From Chamaea fasciata (lineage: Eukaryota > Chordata > Aves > Passeriformes > Sylviidae): a stretch of 64,000 nucleotides of DNA. Positions 12,036-23,900 of this stretch are shown here, in pieces (position 1 is the stretch's first letter; every line of letters starts with the position of its first letter). The notes beneath the pieces were generated by a model. The model saw only the letters and a list, made by a program, of their open reading frames with translations, was not told the origin of the DNA and made no database searches. The stretch is from positions 97,108,646 through 97,172,645 of the forward strand of contig JARCOQ010000003.1 in the NCBI GenBank assembly GCA_029207755.1, read 5' to 3'. Position numbers and translations under genes: made by a program.

Positions 12036-15000
12036 TTTACAATTGACTGACAAGATTAAAGAAAAAAAGGAATGAACAAACAAACCCCATGTCCCCATAG
12101 AATACAATTGTACTTCCTCACTGAAGACATATTTCTTTTCATGTTTGTCTGCTACTGTGCCTTCAAATTCAGAAAGTCAAAGTGGTTGTGGGATTACTTA
12201 TGGAAGTATAGTTTTTGAATCACTACATTAAAATTTGGGCCTCTCAGTAAGGTGATTTATGGGAAGCAATGTGAAATGGTCAGCTCATTCTCTAAATGTC
12301 ATATCTGAATACAACGGCCCTTGAAGAGGACTATGCAGGAAAACAACTGACCTACAGCTTCCAGATAGCTACAACTGGCTGTCCTTGTAACTCAGATGCC
12401 TATGGCCCCACTTGTGATGGGAGGAATCTAATCTACATCCATAGTTGTTCTCCTGGAGCTGCAATAATCTCACCAGTTTGTGATCCAAGTGAAAGTTTGA
12501 GGAACAAATGGAGGAGACTCGTGAGAATTTCCCCATGAGGGAAAATTTCCTGACAGCCAGGAAAATTCGTGGTTTAAATCTCATATTTGAAAGCCTATTT
12601 TTAAGATTTAACTTTCCAACCAGGTATAGGCTGAAATGTCTCTTGAACTGTTTTAGATTTGAACAATCAGTTCAAAGGTATGTTTCCCTCAAAAATGTTA
12701 TAATTCTACTTGCACAGTATTTAAGTTGGTACAGTCAAATACTTGATGTTTTTCACACATGAAAGCAAGAAAACTATTGGAGACATCTAACCTCAATTCA
12801 GTAAAGTTATTGCAAAGGATTATGTCATTGCATGTGTGAGCATTGGTGTGGCTCCCCAGATGCACTGTGAGCAGCTTCTTTTTGTTGGCAGTGGCTGTTG
12901 TAACACTGGGTTTATTTAAAATGGTGTTCAGTCTCTACTCACAGAAGTGTATATACATGTAATACCTTCTATCCGAGTATTTGTTATGCATTTTAAACCA
13001 AGTTTTGTTTTTCTTCTTGAAATACATATCCCTGGTTCAGAAAGGGGTATAAATGAAGCACATGAGGGTTAACTGCAGAAGTTAAGCAGTGTCTTTAAAA
13101 GGCAGACAGAATATCAGAGATACAATCACCTCTTGGTGTTGAGACATCACGTCCCCCTTCCAATACACGTATACAAATTAAATAAAATTGCTCATAAGTT
13201 AAAAAATCTATTTTTTCCATAATCAAGATATAAAACTCAGAAAATTTCATTTATATATCAATGTTCAGTCAAAAGACAGAATTTACATTTTCTGGATTCT
13301 TGAAAAATGCAATACCCACTGTGTCATTCTACATTTTTGAGTCAAACATTTCCTGATGGTTACTTACAGGTTTTTAAAAATTCACCCAGATCATTTCCAG
13401 ATGCCCTGGCACTCCTTCCCTCTGTACTTCCTATGCATACCATGTAGAAGGCTTTAAGGTTTTCAGCTGTTTTCTACATTTCTGCTGGCACTGCTTGAAA
13501 TTCTGTTTACATTTTTTTTCATATTTCTTTAACATGCTGTCTTCATGCACGAGGAAGATGAGGAGCTGCGAGGCAGCACATTTACTCCTCTCTGCAGCTG
13601 CTCTTTGGGCAACTCCTCAGTGAGGTGCCAGTCACGTGAGAGCGCTGCAAACCCCACGCTTCTCCCCTCTTGCGGATGCTTCTGTCCTGTTGCTGAAGTG
13701 ACTTCAGGCCTGGCAAAAACCTCAGTGTATCCAATATATAATTGTACATTAATATAGAGGTAAAAAAAAAAATATCTCTAGAATGCTGCTTAAACATTTC
13801 AAAACTGATGTTATTTACTATTGCCTTTTTCCATTCTTCTGTTTCTGATATACTGAATTTCATTATAAGATTGAAATTTGCCTTTCAGAAACAGTGTGTA
13901 CCTTATTTGCTGCATCTGAAAAGCAGGTGTTCTCAAGCCAATCTGAATATTTTGAGCAAATCCCTGTTTTGAAATGCAAATGAATTTGCAATGTCTGCAT
14001 AGTTTGAGATAAAGCAGTTAACAATGAATTAATCCTTGCTTTATGCAGTTCATTATCAAGAGACTATGACCAGGCCAACAATGTATTTGGAACATAATAG
14101 GGTCTTGCCAAACAGGTAGAGACTCTATTCAAACTGAGCACTTACAGTTGCAGTGACATTTTTGAGGACTGCACAAAATAACACAATCAGCCTGATATAA
14201 TTTTTTGTGTTTGTCCCAAAAGCTGGTGTCTAGGTACAGTCTAGTCTTATTCTGGAAGCAAAGTCTCCTGGATGGCACTAAAACATTGTCATATGAGGAA
14301 TTCATGTAACTATTGTCTTAAATGAGAAAAGGCTGCATTTCAAGGGGAGGTGGCCTTTTAAATTTAAAAGATTGTTACAAAACCTTGCTATTTTCATGGG
14401 AAGTTCACATGCTCCGAAAATCTAAATCTCTGATGGTAAATACATCAGAAATACTCTCTAAATCTTCTGTGGTTTGAATCTTTGCACCAAGCAGTGTAGT
14501 TGGTTCAGGTTTAGATTCCAGTGCCTGATGGAACAAGGGTGGTGTAGTGACAGCAATGGAGTTTCCATGGCAGTCAGTGTGAATGATGGGAGAAACAGGC
14601 CTCCAGTGTAAAATTGGTAGTTCAGCAGCGTAATGATACTGTGTAGTACTTTATATAAACAAAAAATGTGGCCAGTGATCTTCAGCCCTGCTGTTCTGTC
14701 TCTCCTGGGACTGTAGAGAGCAGGATAGAGCTGAGCACCTTTTGCATTCCTGTGTGCAGAGGACACAATGAATACGGATGAAGCTTTGTTGTGCAGACCC
14801 GGGAAGAACTTGCTGAACTTGACTCTGTGGGATGAGGGAAAAAGACACACAAAAAGTGTGTAGGAAACAGATTGCAGGTGACCTCTCTGTAGCCGCACTC
14901 CTACTGGGGCTCTGGGCATGACCTCTGAGCCCACAGCCTTCCTGAGGACTGGGCTGAGCCTTAGTCATGCATCCCCACTCTTGTAGGTAAAAAAGATCTC

Positions 15001-17446
15001 AGAGAAGAACTCAAATGCAGGCTAGAACTTACTCTGGCTGAAATTTAAAATAAAAATGCACTCCTTCTCCCATTCATATATGTCATGGTTCAACTAAGAG
15101 AGAACAGTCTAGATAGGGGAAAACTTTCTGAGTAGCATGCTGGAAATGAAACTGGTTTTAACTTATTTGTTTCTTTTGTTTTTCTGGGTTTTTATAACAA
15201 TATTATACTGTTATACCTCCCCATAATTCTGCTACAACTTTGTAAGGCACTGTCATAAGTGAGGAGTTTGTTCTTTAGATTCTTTTTTATATTCTGGAGT
15301 TAGATACTCAGTGGTGAGATGCTGTACAATTATTTACTTGAATATAGTAGTTTCTTTCCATTGTTTCCATTTCTTTCTCCAATACTGCAGATTTTTTTTG
15401 CCATACATCAGTATGTTTTGATGACTTATATTCATGATCTGCAGACTGCTGAAATGGAGGACTTCAGTTTTGTCTGTCTCTAATCACTGTAGTACATAAT
15501 AACAGATGGCAGCATTCCTAAACTGCCTTGTTAAACAAATGGTATGAGATAGATATTTCAATGATTTCATCATCCCGATTAATAATAATTATTATCAAGA
15601 TTTGAGAATGAATCTTCAATTTCATATGATATAAACCTCTTGACTTACATTTTTGGGATTCCTAACAATTCTGGTTGTCTCAATTTTTGAGCCTACAGAG
15701 GACAGACTATAAAGACTCCTGAGTTCCAGACCAAACTGAGCAATATGTATTTGAAGATTAGGCTGCTTTAAGGGATATTATGTTAGTCCAGAAAAATAAC
15801 TAGCTGCTTTTTAACGTACTGGCCTTCCCTACGTAGTTTGCTTTTTGTTCAGTTCAGGTATTGGTGCTTTTTCCTTAGAACTAATAGAGATGAAATTTAA
15901 AATAAAAATTTGCATTGTGTTCCAAACCAGAAAATTTGTCCATGCTTTTATCATGACATATGTGAACTAGTAATGCTTAAAACGAAGGGGCTCATTTCCC
16001 CACTCTCTGAAGACACAACCAAGCAGAGTAGCAGTGACAGACAAGAGGGAATACTTCTTCCCTGTGCTGACTCTTATTTTACTACTGTAATATACTGCAT
16101 TCCTGACCTGAAGAGACTTTGGGGGTCCAAAGGTTATTGAACTGCAATCAGTATTGGATTTGAGGTCTCCTTGCAGCTAAAAAATCAGCTCAATAAAAGT
16201 TGAGCTGAGACCAGGTCTCTACTACAGCCTTATGGTCTGGTAGAGCAATTATTCTAGTTTAAATTTCAAAGCACTCTCCTATTCTAATATTGATACATTT
16301 TGGGAAAGAAGGAGTTCGCACATTTTCTTTGTTCATAATTGTCTTTAAAATATAAAACAAAGGAATTACTTTAAAAATATTCTCATTCATGAGCTACTTC
16401 TCAAATCATTATCTTGCTTCCTGACAGTACTAATGAGACCCAACATTCACTTTTTTTCAAGGTCTTGAAGACAGTGTCCTCATATACCCCAGAATGAAAT
16501 AATATCTTGTCTAAAAATTAATAAAGAAAAATTACCTTTACTGCTACAGGTGCTATGTCAAAGTCCTTATCCAGCTTTCAAGAATTTTAAAGCCAATCTT
16601 TTTAAATTTTATTTTAACACATTTTCACCACTGATGATAGTAGAAGGAAAACAGTTATATCAATGTAGGGAAAAAAGGGCTCAACAATGCTTCAAAAACA
16701 TTTTAAACGAAGATTTCTATCAACATTTCTTAAAGATTCTGTATCCTCATGAAAGAGGTTAAGACAAATAAGAACAGGTGAAAGGGTGGCATAGCTGGCT
16801 GTAAACAACTGTATGTGACTAAAAAGCTTAAAGGACATTGACCATGCTGAATGTAAAAATTGAGTAAGGTGCTGAAAAAACTTCAGGCATAATTAATTTC
16901 CTGAAGACTTATAATTAAGACTGTCTACCAAATTAAGGATGTCATGAACCTGCCACGAATGCTGAATTAGGAATCATTCATGTTGGTCTTCTTACATATA
17001 CATATAAGCAGAAGGAACAAGACTACCCAAATAATCATATTTTTTGTCTAATTTTTCTAATGCAAATTTGCTTGACTTAAAATCTCTATCACTGATGTTT
17101 GTTTTTACTCTTTTTTCCCCCAGTAAAACTGTCTTTCAGGATTTATCATCTTCTTCCCGTGAATATTCATTTGCAATAAAATCAACCCACTTTGAGTCTT
17201 GCTTTCAATAAACTATTCAGGACCATGGGTCTTGCAGAGCAGATGTCTCCATTTGAATTCCTTGTTCTAATTGCTATTTATTATTCCACTAATCTTTGTG
17301 GAAAACTTTATCACTATTATTTGTATGTTTAGCATCACTGACAAAGTTGTTCTATAGAACCATGTTTGACACTGATACTAGCAGAACTCTTCCAGTTAGC
17401 TTTCTCTTTTAGGATGGGTCACCATAGAGAGCTACTTTTTCAAATG
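12036..17446. other. Unassigned unique DNA with a small CpG cluster near 13.6 kb
   Basis: The segment is AT-rich. About 13546-13680 is a local exception with roughly seven CpGs and a CACGTG E-box near 13634. The longest non-CR1 open frame of the window lies at 14458-14934 (minus, 158 codons) and is listed separately. Other open frames are short and show no family signal. Confidence 0.5.
14458..14934 (-). other. Unrecognised 158-codon open frame, probably non-coding
   Basis: The translation starts MGSEVMPRAPVG and ends QRFKPQKI. I recognise no domain, signal peptide or conserved motif. A second minus-strand frame of 105 codons (14651-14968) overlaps it, which points to locally low stop density. 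The frame has no CR1 similarity that I can see. In a 64-kb AT-rich vertebrate window one frame of this length can arise by chance. It could also be part of a lineage-specific non-coding transcript. I list it because it is the longest frame outside CR1, not because I believe it is translated. Confidence 0.15.
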
Positions 17447-18265
17447 CTATAGAATAGAATAGAATCATCAAATCATTAAAGTTGGAAAAGTCATCCAAGA
17501 TTATCAAGTCCAACCTTTGAACAAAAACCAGCTTTTCAACTAAACCAGAGCACTCAGTGTCATGTCCAGTCATTTCTTCATCATTTTCAGGGATGGTGAC
17601 TCTACCACTGCCCTGGGCAGCCTGTTCCAATGCTTAACGCTTTCAGTGAAGAAATTCTTCCTGATGTCCAACATGGACCTCTCCTGGCACAGCTTAAGGC
17701 CATTTCCTCTTGTCCTGGTTGACTGGGAGAAGAGACCAACCCCCACCTGGCTACAGCCTCCTTTCAGGTAATTGTAGAGAGCAATAAGGTCACCTCTGAG
17801 CCTTCTTTTCTCCAGCCTAAACACTCCCAGCCCCTCTCTTCAGCCACTCTTCATAAGACTTGTGCTCCAGGCCCTTCACCAGCTCTGTTGCTCTTCTCTG
17901 GACTCTGAACTCACTCCAGCCCCTCAATGTCTTTCTTGTAGTGAGGGGCCAGAACTGGGCACAGGATTTAAGGTGGCCTCACCAGTGCAGAGTACAGGGG
18001 GACAACCCCTGCTCTGGTCCTGCTGGCCATAGTATTTTTGATAGAACCCAGGGTGCTGTTGGCCTTCTTAGGCACACACTGGCTCATGTTGAACCAGCAC
18101 CTGTCAACCAGCACCTCCAGGTCCTTTTCCACTGAGCAGCTTTCCAGCCATTCTGCTCCCAGCCTGGAGCACTGTCTGGGGTTGTTGTGACCAAGGGCAG
18201 GAGCCTTACTGAACCTCACATAGACGGTCTTGGTCCATCGGTCCAGCCTGTCCAGATCAAATGTC
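17447..18265 (-). mobile_element. CR1 non-LTR retrotransposon, 5'-truncated 3' fragment
   Basis: Read on the minus strand, the fragment starts within ORF2 downstream of the catalytic reverse transcriptase motifs. It runs through the C-terminal region and a short 3' UTR, and ends in ATTCTATTCTATTCTATAGC. Avian CR1 copies are typically 5'-truncated and end in short tandem tails rather than poly-A. The tail here is an ATTCT type, unlike the ATTCTGTG tails of the copies at 54.4 and 61.5 kb, so it is probably from another CR1 subfamily. No target duplication was found. Confidence 0.93.
17570..18265 (-). pseudogene. Broken C-terminal end of CR1 ORF2
   Basis: Two minus-strand frames carry CR1 ORF2 similarity. 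The upstream part (18265 down to 17968) includes DLDRLDRW near its start and ends at LVRPP. The downstream part (17824 down to 17570) includes [20 protein letters not shown] and later [16 protein letters not shown]. They are in different reading frames, so at least one frameshift separates them in 17825-17967. The palm motifs with the catalytic aspartates lie upstream of the truncation and are absent. The remnant cannot encode a working reverse transcriptase. Confidence 0.9.
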
Positions 18266-20948
18266 AGTTTGTTGATGTCCAATTGACATTGAGTCACCAA
18301 TTATGAATTAATTTCCATGTGCCTTCTTGGCATAATTCACTGCTTTATTCCTTTTACCCCAGGAAGTAAAATCCTGGCATAACTCTAAGAATGCTGCATC
18401 TACATAGGTTCTTTGTCAATCAAACTTAAACTCTCATCAAGAAATGAATTCAGGATTTTATGACAAGACCTATTTTCTATTAGATCCTGTTGTCTGGCAT
18501 TAAATATATTCTGATCCTTTGATTCTTTTTCAATTGAATTCCATACAATGCTTTTTATTACTCTCCTCTCACTGACATCAGAAAACAGATTAATAGACAC
18601 CTGGGCTATACCACTTGCTGTCTTTGATAAAATACTGGGTTTTGTTCTTTTTATGAGAAACGTTCTGATATTTCTTCATTGATACTCTTGACAATTTTTA
18701 GTTCAATTTCAAGCTATTTAAATATACTTTCTCTTTCCTAAGCCCTTAGTTTAAATCTATTCAGAAATACAACCCAAAATGTAGTAACAAAATATTACAT
18801 CTGATGTGGCATAATAGCCACAAGAACTTGCTAACACTGCCTGACTCACAAAGCAAAACACAAGGTGTCAAGGTTGACCTGTATCACCAACAAATACTAA
18901 AAAACTCTTGACAACACAGGCCTACTTTTCTCACTCCATAATGAAATCCCCAAAGAGGTCAATTTTGTACTGTCTAGCTTCATTGCAAATGCTTCACACA
19001 ACACTACTGTTATTCTCTACATGTTATATCCATACTGCAAAGGATTTTCCAGATTATAGATGGTGACCTCCATCAAACCTCTAATTCTGAAAATAGGAAA
19101 TCCATTTAGATCTAGTCTATATAAAGAAACTTGCTATTACAGTGACTTTATTTGAGAATAGTTGTTGCGTTCACAATGCAGAGCAGAATAAAAAATATTT
19201 TTACTGCAGAAGAGAGTCCTGTCTAAGAGTAGTAGGGGTAGGACTTCCCTACAAGAAGAGAGGCACCAAGAGCCTGGCAGGACAGTGAGGTTAACTACGT
19301 AGGATATTCATTGACTCGGACTCCACCTCAGACCCTCAAACAAGGTGAACAGAACAGGGCTATCACAGTAACTCTGGTCAGCTGAGAGCCCAGTGATATC
19401 CAGACACATCTGTAGTGGCAGAACTTAGTAGCTAGCAGACATCCTTGCAGTACTTCTGCCATTCTTTCAGTAAAAGTGTCTCAGGGGAGAAGATTCTGTA
19501 GGTCAGTGTCTGTAGCTGTCTAGTGCAAGAAGCTTTTAGTATGCTATGTCTAACTATTGGACGCTGGATTTCAATGAAGCAACAAAGTCTGTACTAGGGC
19601 CTGAGCATCTCACCTTGTACATTGCTGTTAACTAATGTTATGAGGGAAAGTCTTGGCTGGGGCTGTGAAATTTTACCATATTTTAAAAATCTGTTTTCTT
19701 AAGCATTCTCAGGAGCTCTGCTTTCAGGTGAAACAGAAAAAGCAATACTTAGCATGCTTCCATCAATAGGTAAACATCTATTCCTTCTTTTTTACTGGAT
19801 GAAGATTAAAATTTAAGGAACATAATTCTTTGTCAAAAAAAACATGTAATTTTGTAGCCGAAAAGGATTTGTTTGTGACATAACCATTGTGAGCAATCCA
19901 GGTGTAAGAACTTAGTTACCACTTATCAACCAAGGTGCTATAATGGCTCATCTGCATGTTTCACCTTCTTGCAAAAACAAAGTGAAACCAAAGAGGAGAT
20001 TTATGCTGACAGATTTTATTTTACAACTGCAGCAGGCACAAAGCAAGCAGCTCACATAGACTCATATACTGTGGATGTATGATGAACAATAATTTGCCAA
20101 TTGTAATAACTGAATTGTTTGCAATTGTAAGAATATTTGATATTATAGTCTTTTTCATTTGTCAGTATATTGTAGTAATATACTTATTTCAGACTCAGGA
20201 GATTTTGAGAAAATCTGATTATTCAAAAGCTTCTGAATATGAGGGTGCAAAAGTGTTTCAATGTTGGCCCTTGATTCACATTTTATTGTGGTTGAAGTTC
20301 TCATAAGCAGATAGTTCACTAACTTAAGATTCAGGGTCTTGTGAAGGTTTATGATCCCAAACTCAGGTGACTTCTCAAAAAAGTAGTGTTTTCTTGTGTC
20401 AATAGTAAGTATTTTTAAAAAATTAAATATCTTTAACTCCATTAACCTTGGGTTATCTGTTTCAAAGGCAAAGGCTTTCTAAAATTTTAGTAAGAGAATA
20501 CATAAACACCTACTAAAATCCTTCAAAAAGGCTCTTCATGCATATGAATTGTCCATTGGACTTTTCCAGGGGCTTGTGGTTTTGCTTAAATGGAACAGAT
20601 ATGGGCTCGTTTACTTACTTAGAGATGTGCCAAAATCTTCAAATTTGAGTCTATCAGGATGAGAACTTCTAAACACCAACATTACAACAGGTTGCTTTCA
20701 TGGTTCACTTAGCTCCATGCAAGAGGAGCGGGACACTTTAGCAGCACACTGACCAATGAAGACCAAAAGCTGTTTCTGGAAAACAAATATTTTGCACTAT
20801 TTTTGTGCTGGGACACTAGGAGTCAATAGCTTTTTTTCCTCATTTCACTGAGAATTCAGGTACAGTCTGTCATGTTTAAAAAATGTCATATATTTTGTCA
20901 TTCCTAAGCAGCATTGACTTGCATACTTGCATCTGCCTTTTTTCTTTT
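18266..20948. other. Unassigned AT-rich DNA
   Basis: Short open frames at 18400-18600, 20079-20306 and 20155-20442 overlap or show only composition-driven sequence. No repeat family or RNA gene is recognised. Confidence 0.55.
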
Positions 20949-20949
20949 C

Positions 20950-20973
20950 TTTTTTTTTTTTTTTTTTTTTTTT
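20950..20973. repeat. Poly-T run of about 24
   Basis: An uninterrupted T tract preceded by a T-rich stretch with single C interruptions. Confidence 0.95.
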
Positions 20974-23900
20974 CTACTTGGAAAATCTAGAGCTATTATA
21001 ATACAATAATAGTGTTCCTAATGATATTGTTCCTGGCTGTAATAGATAAGTGGTGAGCTAACCACTTTAAAACAGCTGTGTTGTATCACTGATGCTGTCA
21101 AGTCTGATTTTTACAGCTTAAATATATTTGTCTTTCTTGTTGTATGCATATATATACATACTCACAGACATATATGAGCGAACATATAGGGAGATACTAT
21201 GCTCTGTATATCTTTATCAAACATATATTACACGGGCACACAAACTGAAAGCTATGTGTAATGAACAGATATATTCCTTCTACACACATTTACTGGTAGA
21301 TGGAGTAATATAAAAAGAAGTGTCAGTAAAACATTAGGTCTTCATACATCTTCCCAATAAAGTGTTCACATAAAACCAAACATAGTATCAGAATCTGGCT
21401 ATTTTCTTTGACAAGGGAAAACCATTTTTACTTGAATATGGATTTTAAATTTGTTTGAGACTTTCTGGAGAACTAACACAGCCTGGAAAGCGTCCCCATA
21501 GCAGAGGAACCTGGGTTCTTTGGGAAAGAAAATAATATAGCTTCTCCCTCTCACAGTAACCAGCATATAGCACTAATTCAACTAAGAAACAAGAGGGTAC
21601 TACTGCCTAAGGTTTGCTGAATCTCATTTCTATGATTTCTTCATAGAACAATGTTATCTTAAAATCCCTGACATACGTAATTTACTTTTTCTTTTCCTGT
21701 ATTAAATACTTATTTACTTGTTTTTAAATACTTATTACACTGATATAGAGCACTGTGCTCTACTCCAAGCAGTTATTTGTGAAAGCAACTTCTTCTATGT
21801 AGTTATTAACAAGTCCTACAATTTCTAATCACTATGCATTTGTAGTAATGGAATGTTACTGTTGGGAGGAAGGAATAATATAAACTAATACCCATAGAAA
21901 AGACGTTTGATGGATCCAAGGGATACAGCCTGTGTATGCAATAGGACTCAGAACATGCAGACAGACCAGTTTATTCTCTCAGTGTTTGCTTCTTGCTCTG
22001 ATGAACAGAAACTATGAGTTAGCTGAGTGTTCTTATAAGTACTGTGTTAGGTAACAGACACAGGTATGCAAGCTAATGGAAAGCAGACTAGACCTACTGG
22101 TCCTGCTCTTCAAGGAGGATGAAGGAGTTACATCAGCCAAAGGTTTTCATGTAAAAAAATAATAAATCCACACAGACATTGTAGGCTACTCAGAACTCCA
22201 GTGAAACATCCATTTGAGAGTACACATCACACTGGGGGAAAATAAACCTTAAGTAGCAATGTAAATACATTTTTTAATCTAAGCAAAATATTTCCTAAGT
22301 AAGAGACTTCTTGAGTTAATACTTTACTATAAATATTCTGTCTCTGAAATCTTTGTTTTCCTCCTTGTCTCATCTCCCTCCAGCCCTGCTCCTGAAACAG
22401 AGTCAGCAGCACAGGCTACAGCACAGCTGAACTTCTGCACTTCCTTTTAATAAGGACAGATATGCAGGGAACCAGAAAGTAAACCAGAGTAATCAGTTTA
22501 CCCAGCTAGAGACAGGCACTCTTCTAATTTGAGAAAAGCATGTTATTTGCTGAAGTAGATACGGTATATCATTGCTAATGTTATTTTAGGCACAATTTTT
22601 CTATTTCCCTGATGTTTCTATTTCATCTATTTCACGTAACAAAACATTTACAGTTGTAAGCATTACACCCTACTTTGGAATATTTTCCATACATTGTTCT
22701 TCTCGATGTTTTAAAATCGTAGTCTGACTTCAGTGTAAAAATCACCAATACTGAGTCACCTTGACTTTGAAACAGCATTTGCCCAATAATGAAACAAATA
22801 TACAATTATTGCATTACTTCCAGTAAGAATTTCATAATAACCACCTCCATGAAAAAGTGATTAAGGCAATCTGAGTTCACTAGCTCTATTTATGTTGTCT
22901 ATTTTTTTAATATTGAAAGAAAAATGCATGGTGTAGATGTCTATCTTTATACCAAGAGTCAAGCCCCAGGCATTCCTTAGAGACTTTTTCTGGTATCTTA
23001 AGAAGACAGCACAGAAGGGTGTATCTGTGGCAGCAATTTGAAATTTGCACCCTCTGGCAGATCTCTTTCCATCCACCCACACTGGAATCATCATTTCCCA
23101 AAGTAGACATGCCATCATACAAAGTATGATAAAGACACAGCAGCAAGACCAGCAGCGGGGGTGGAGAGTGGGGGAAGATGAGGAGAGAAAGAAAACCCAC
23201 ACAACATCCTCTGCCAGTCACCATAAGAAATGTTGTCTGGGAAATCAATTGCTCAAATGCCACAAATGTTCATTTCTTGGTATTAAGGTGTGGCCTGAGT
23301 TATTTCTTATAAAAAGAACAGCAGCATAGTCTGCTCTCAGATAAGCTCATGCATATTCTTTGGTGCGAGGAACTTTGGGCTTAGATTTCTCTTGGTTTAT
23401 ATTGACCAAGGCCAAGCTTACAGAAGCAGGAAATTACATATGAGGACATTATATTCTATTTTCACAACTTGCCAAAGACTGAAAAGTCAAACTTTGTCTA
23501 AGTTTCTGGAGCTCAGTTTACCATCCTGTGAAGTGTCACCATTTCAACTTATTTCTACACTATAAAATGGACAAATCTTGAGATGCTCAGATGAAGAATG
23601 CTGCAGAACTGAGAAGTTATTTTCTGACATTCCAGTCACAGCTGTAAAAACAAAGAGAGCTCAGAGTTTCAAAACTGAAAGTTATCAACCATTCTAGCTT
23701 AATTTTCATTTACTCTCCTTTATCTGTATTTTATGAATGGTCAAAGGTTGCCTCAAGTAATCTATTTTCTCTCCATGATCCAAAGGTGGCAATTTTCCCC
23801 TATGAGATTACTTATTTTTCAAGAAACAAATCCTCCAGATTTGGTTATTAAACAAGTATTGAAGAGTAATATTGAGGTTTTATCTGCCAAATGGTTTTAT

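Noticed and set aside
15083..15260. Possible LTR start (TGTCATGGTTCAAC)
   Set aside because: Only the first dozen bases resemble the LTR at 8.3 kb. The following sequence does not, and no end or target duplication was found.
17562..18135. Plus frames of 69 and 91 codons
   Set aside because: Antisense shadows of the CR1 fragment at 17.4-18.3 kb.
22861..23329. Overlapping frames of 94-118 codons on both strands
   Set aside because: No recognisable domain, mutual overlap on opposite strands, and no splice or promoter signal.
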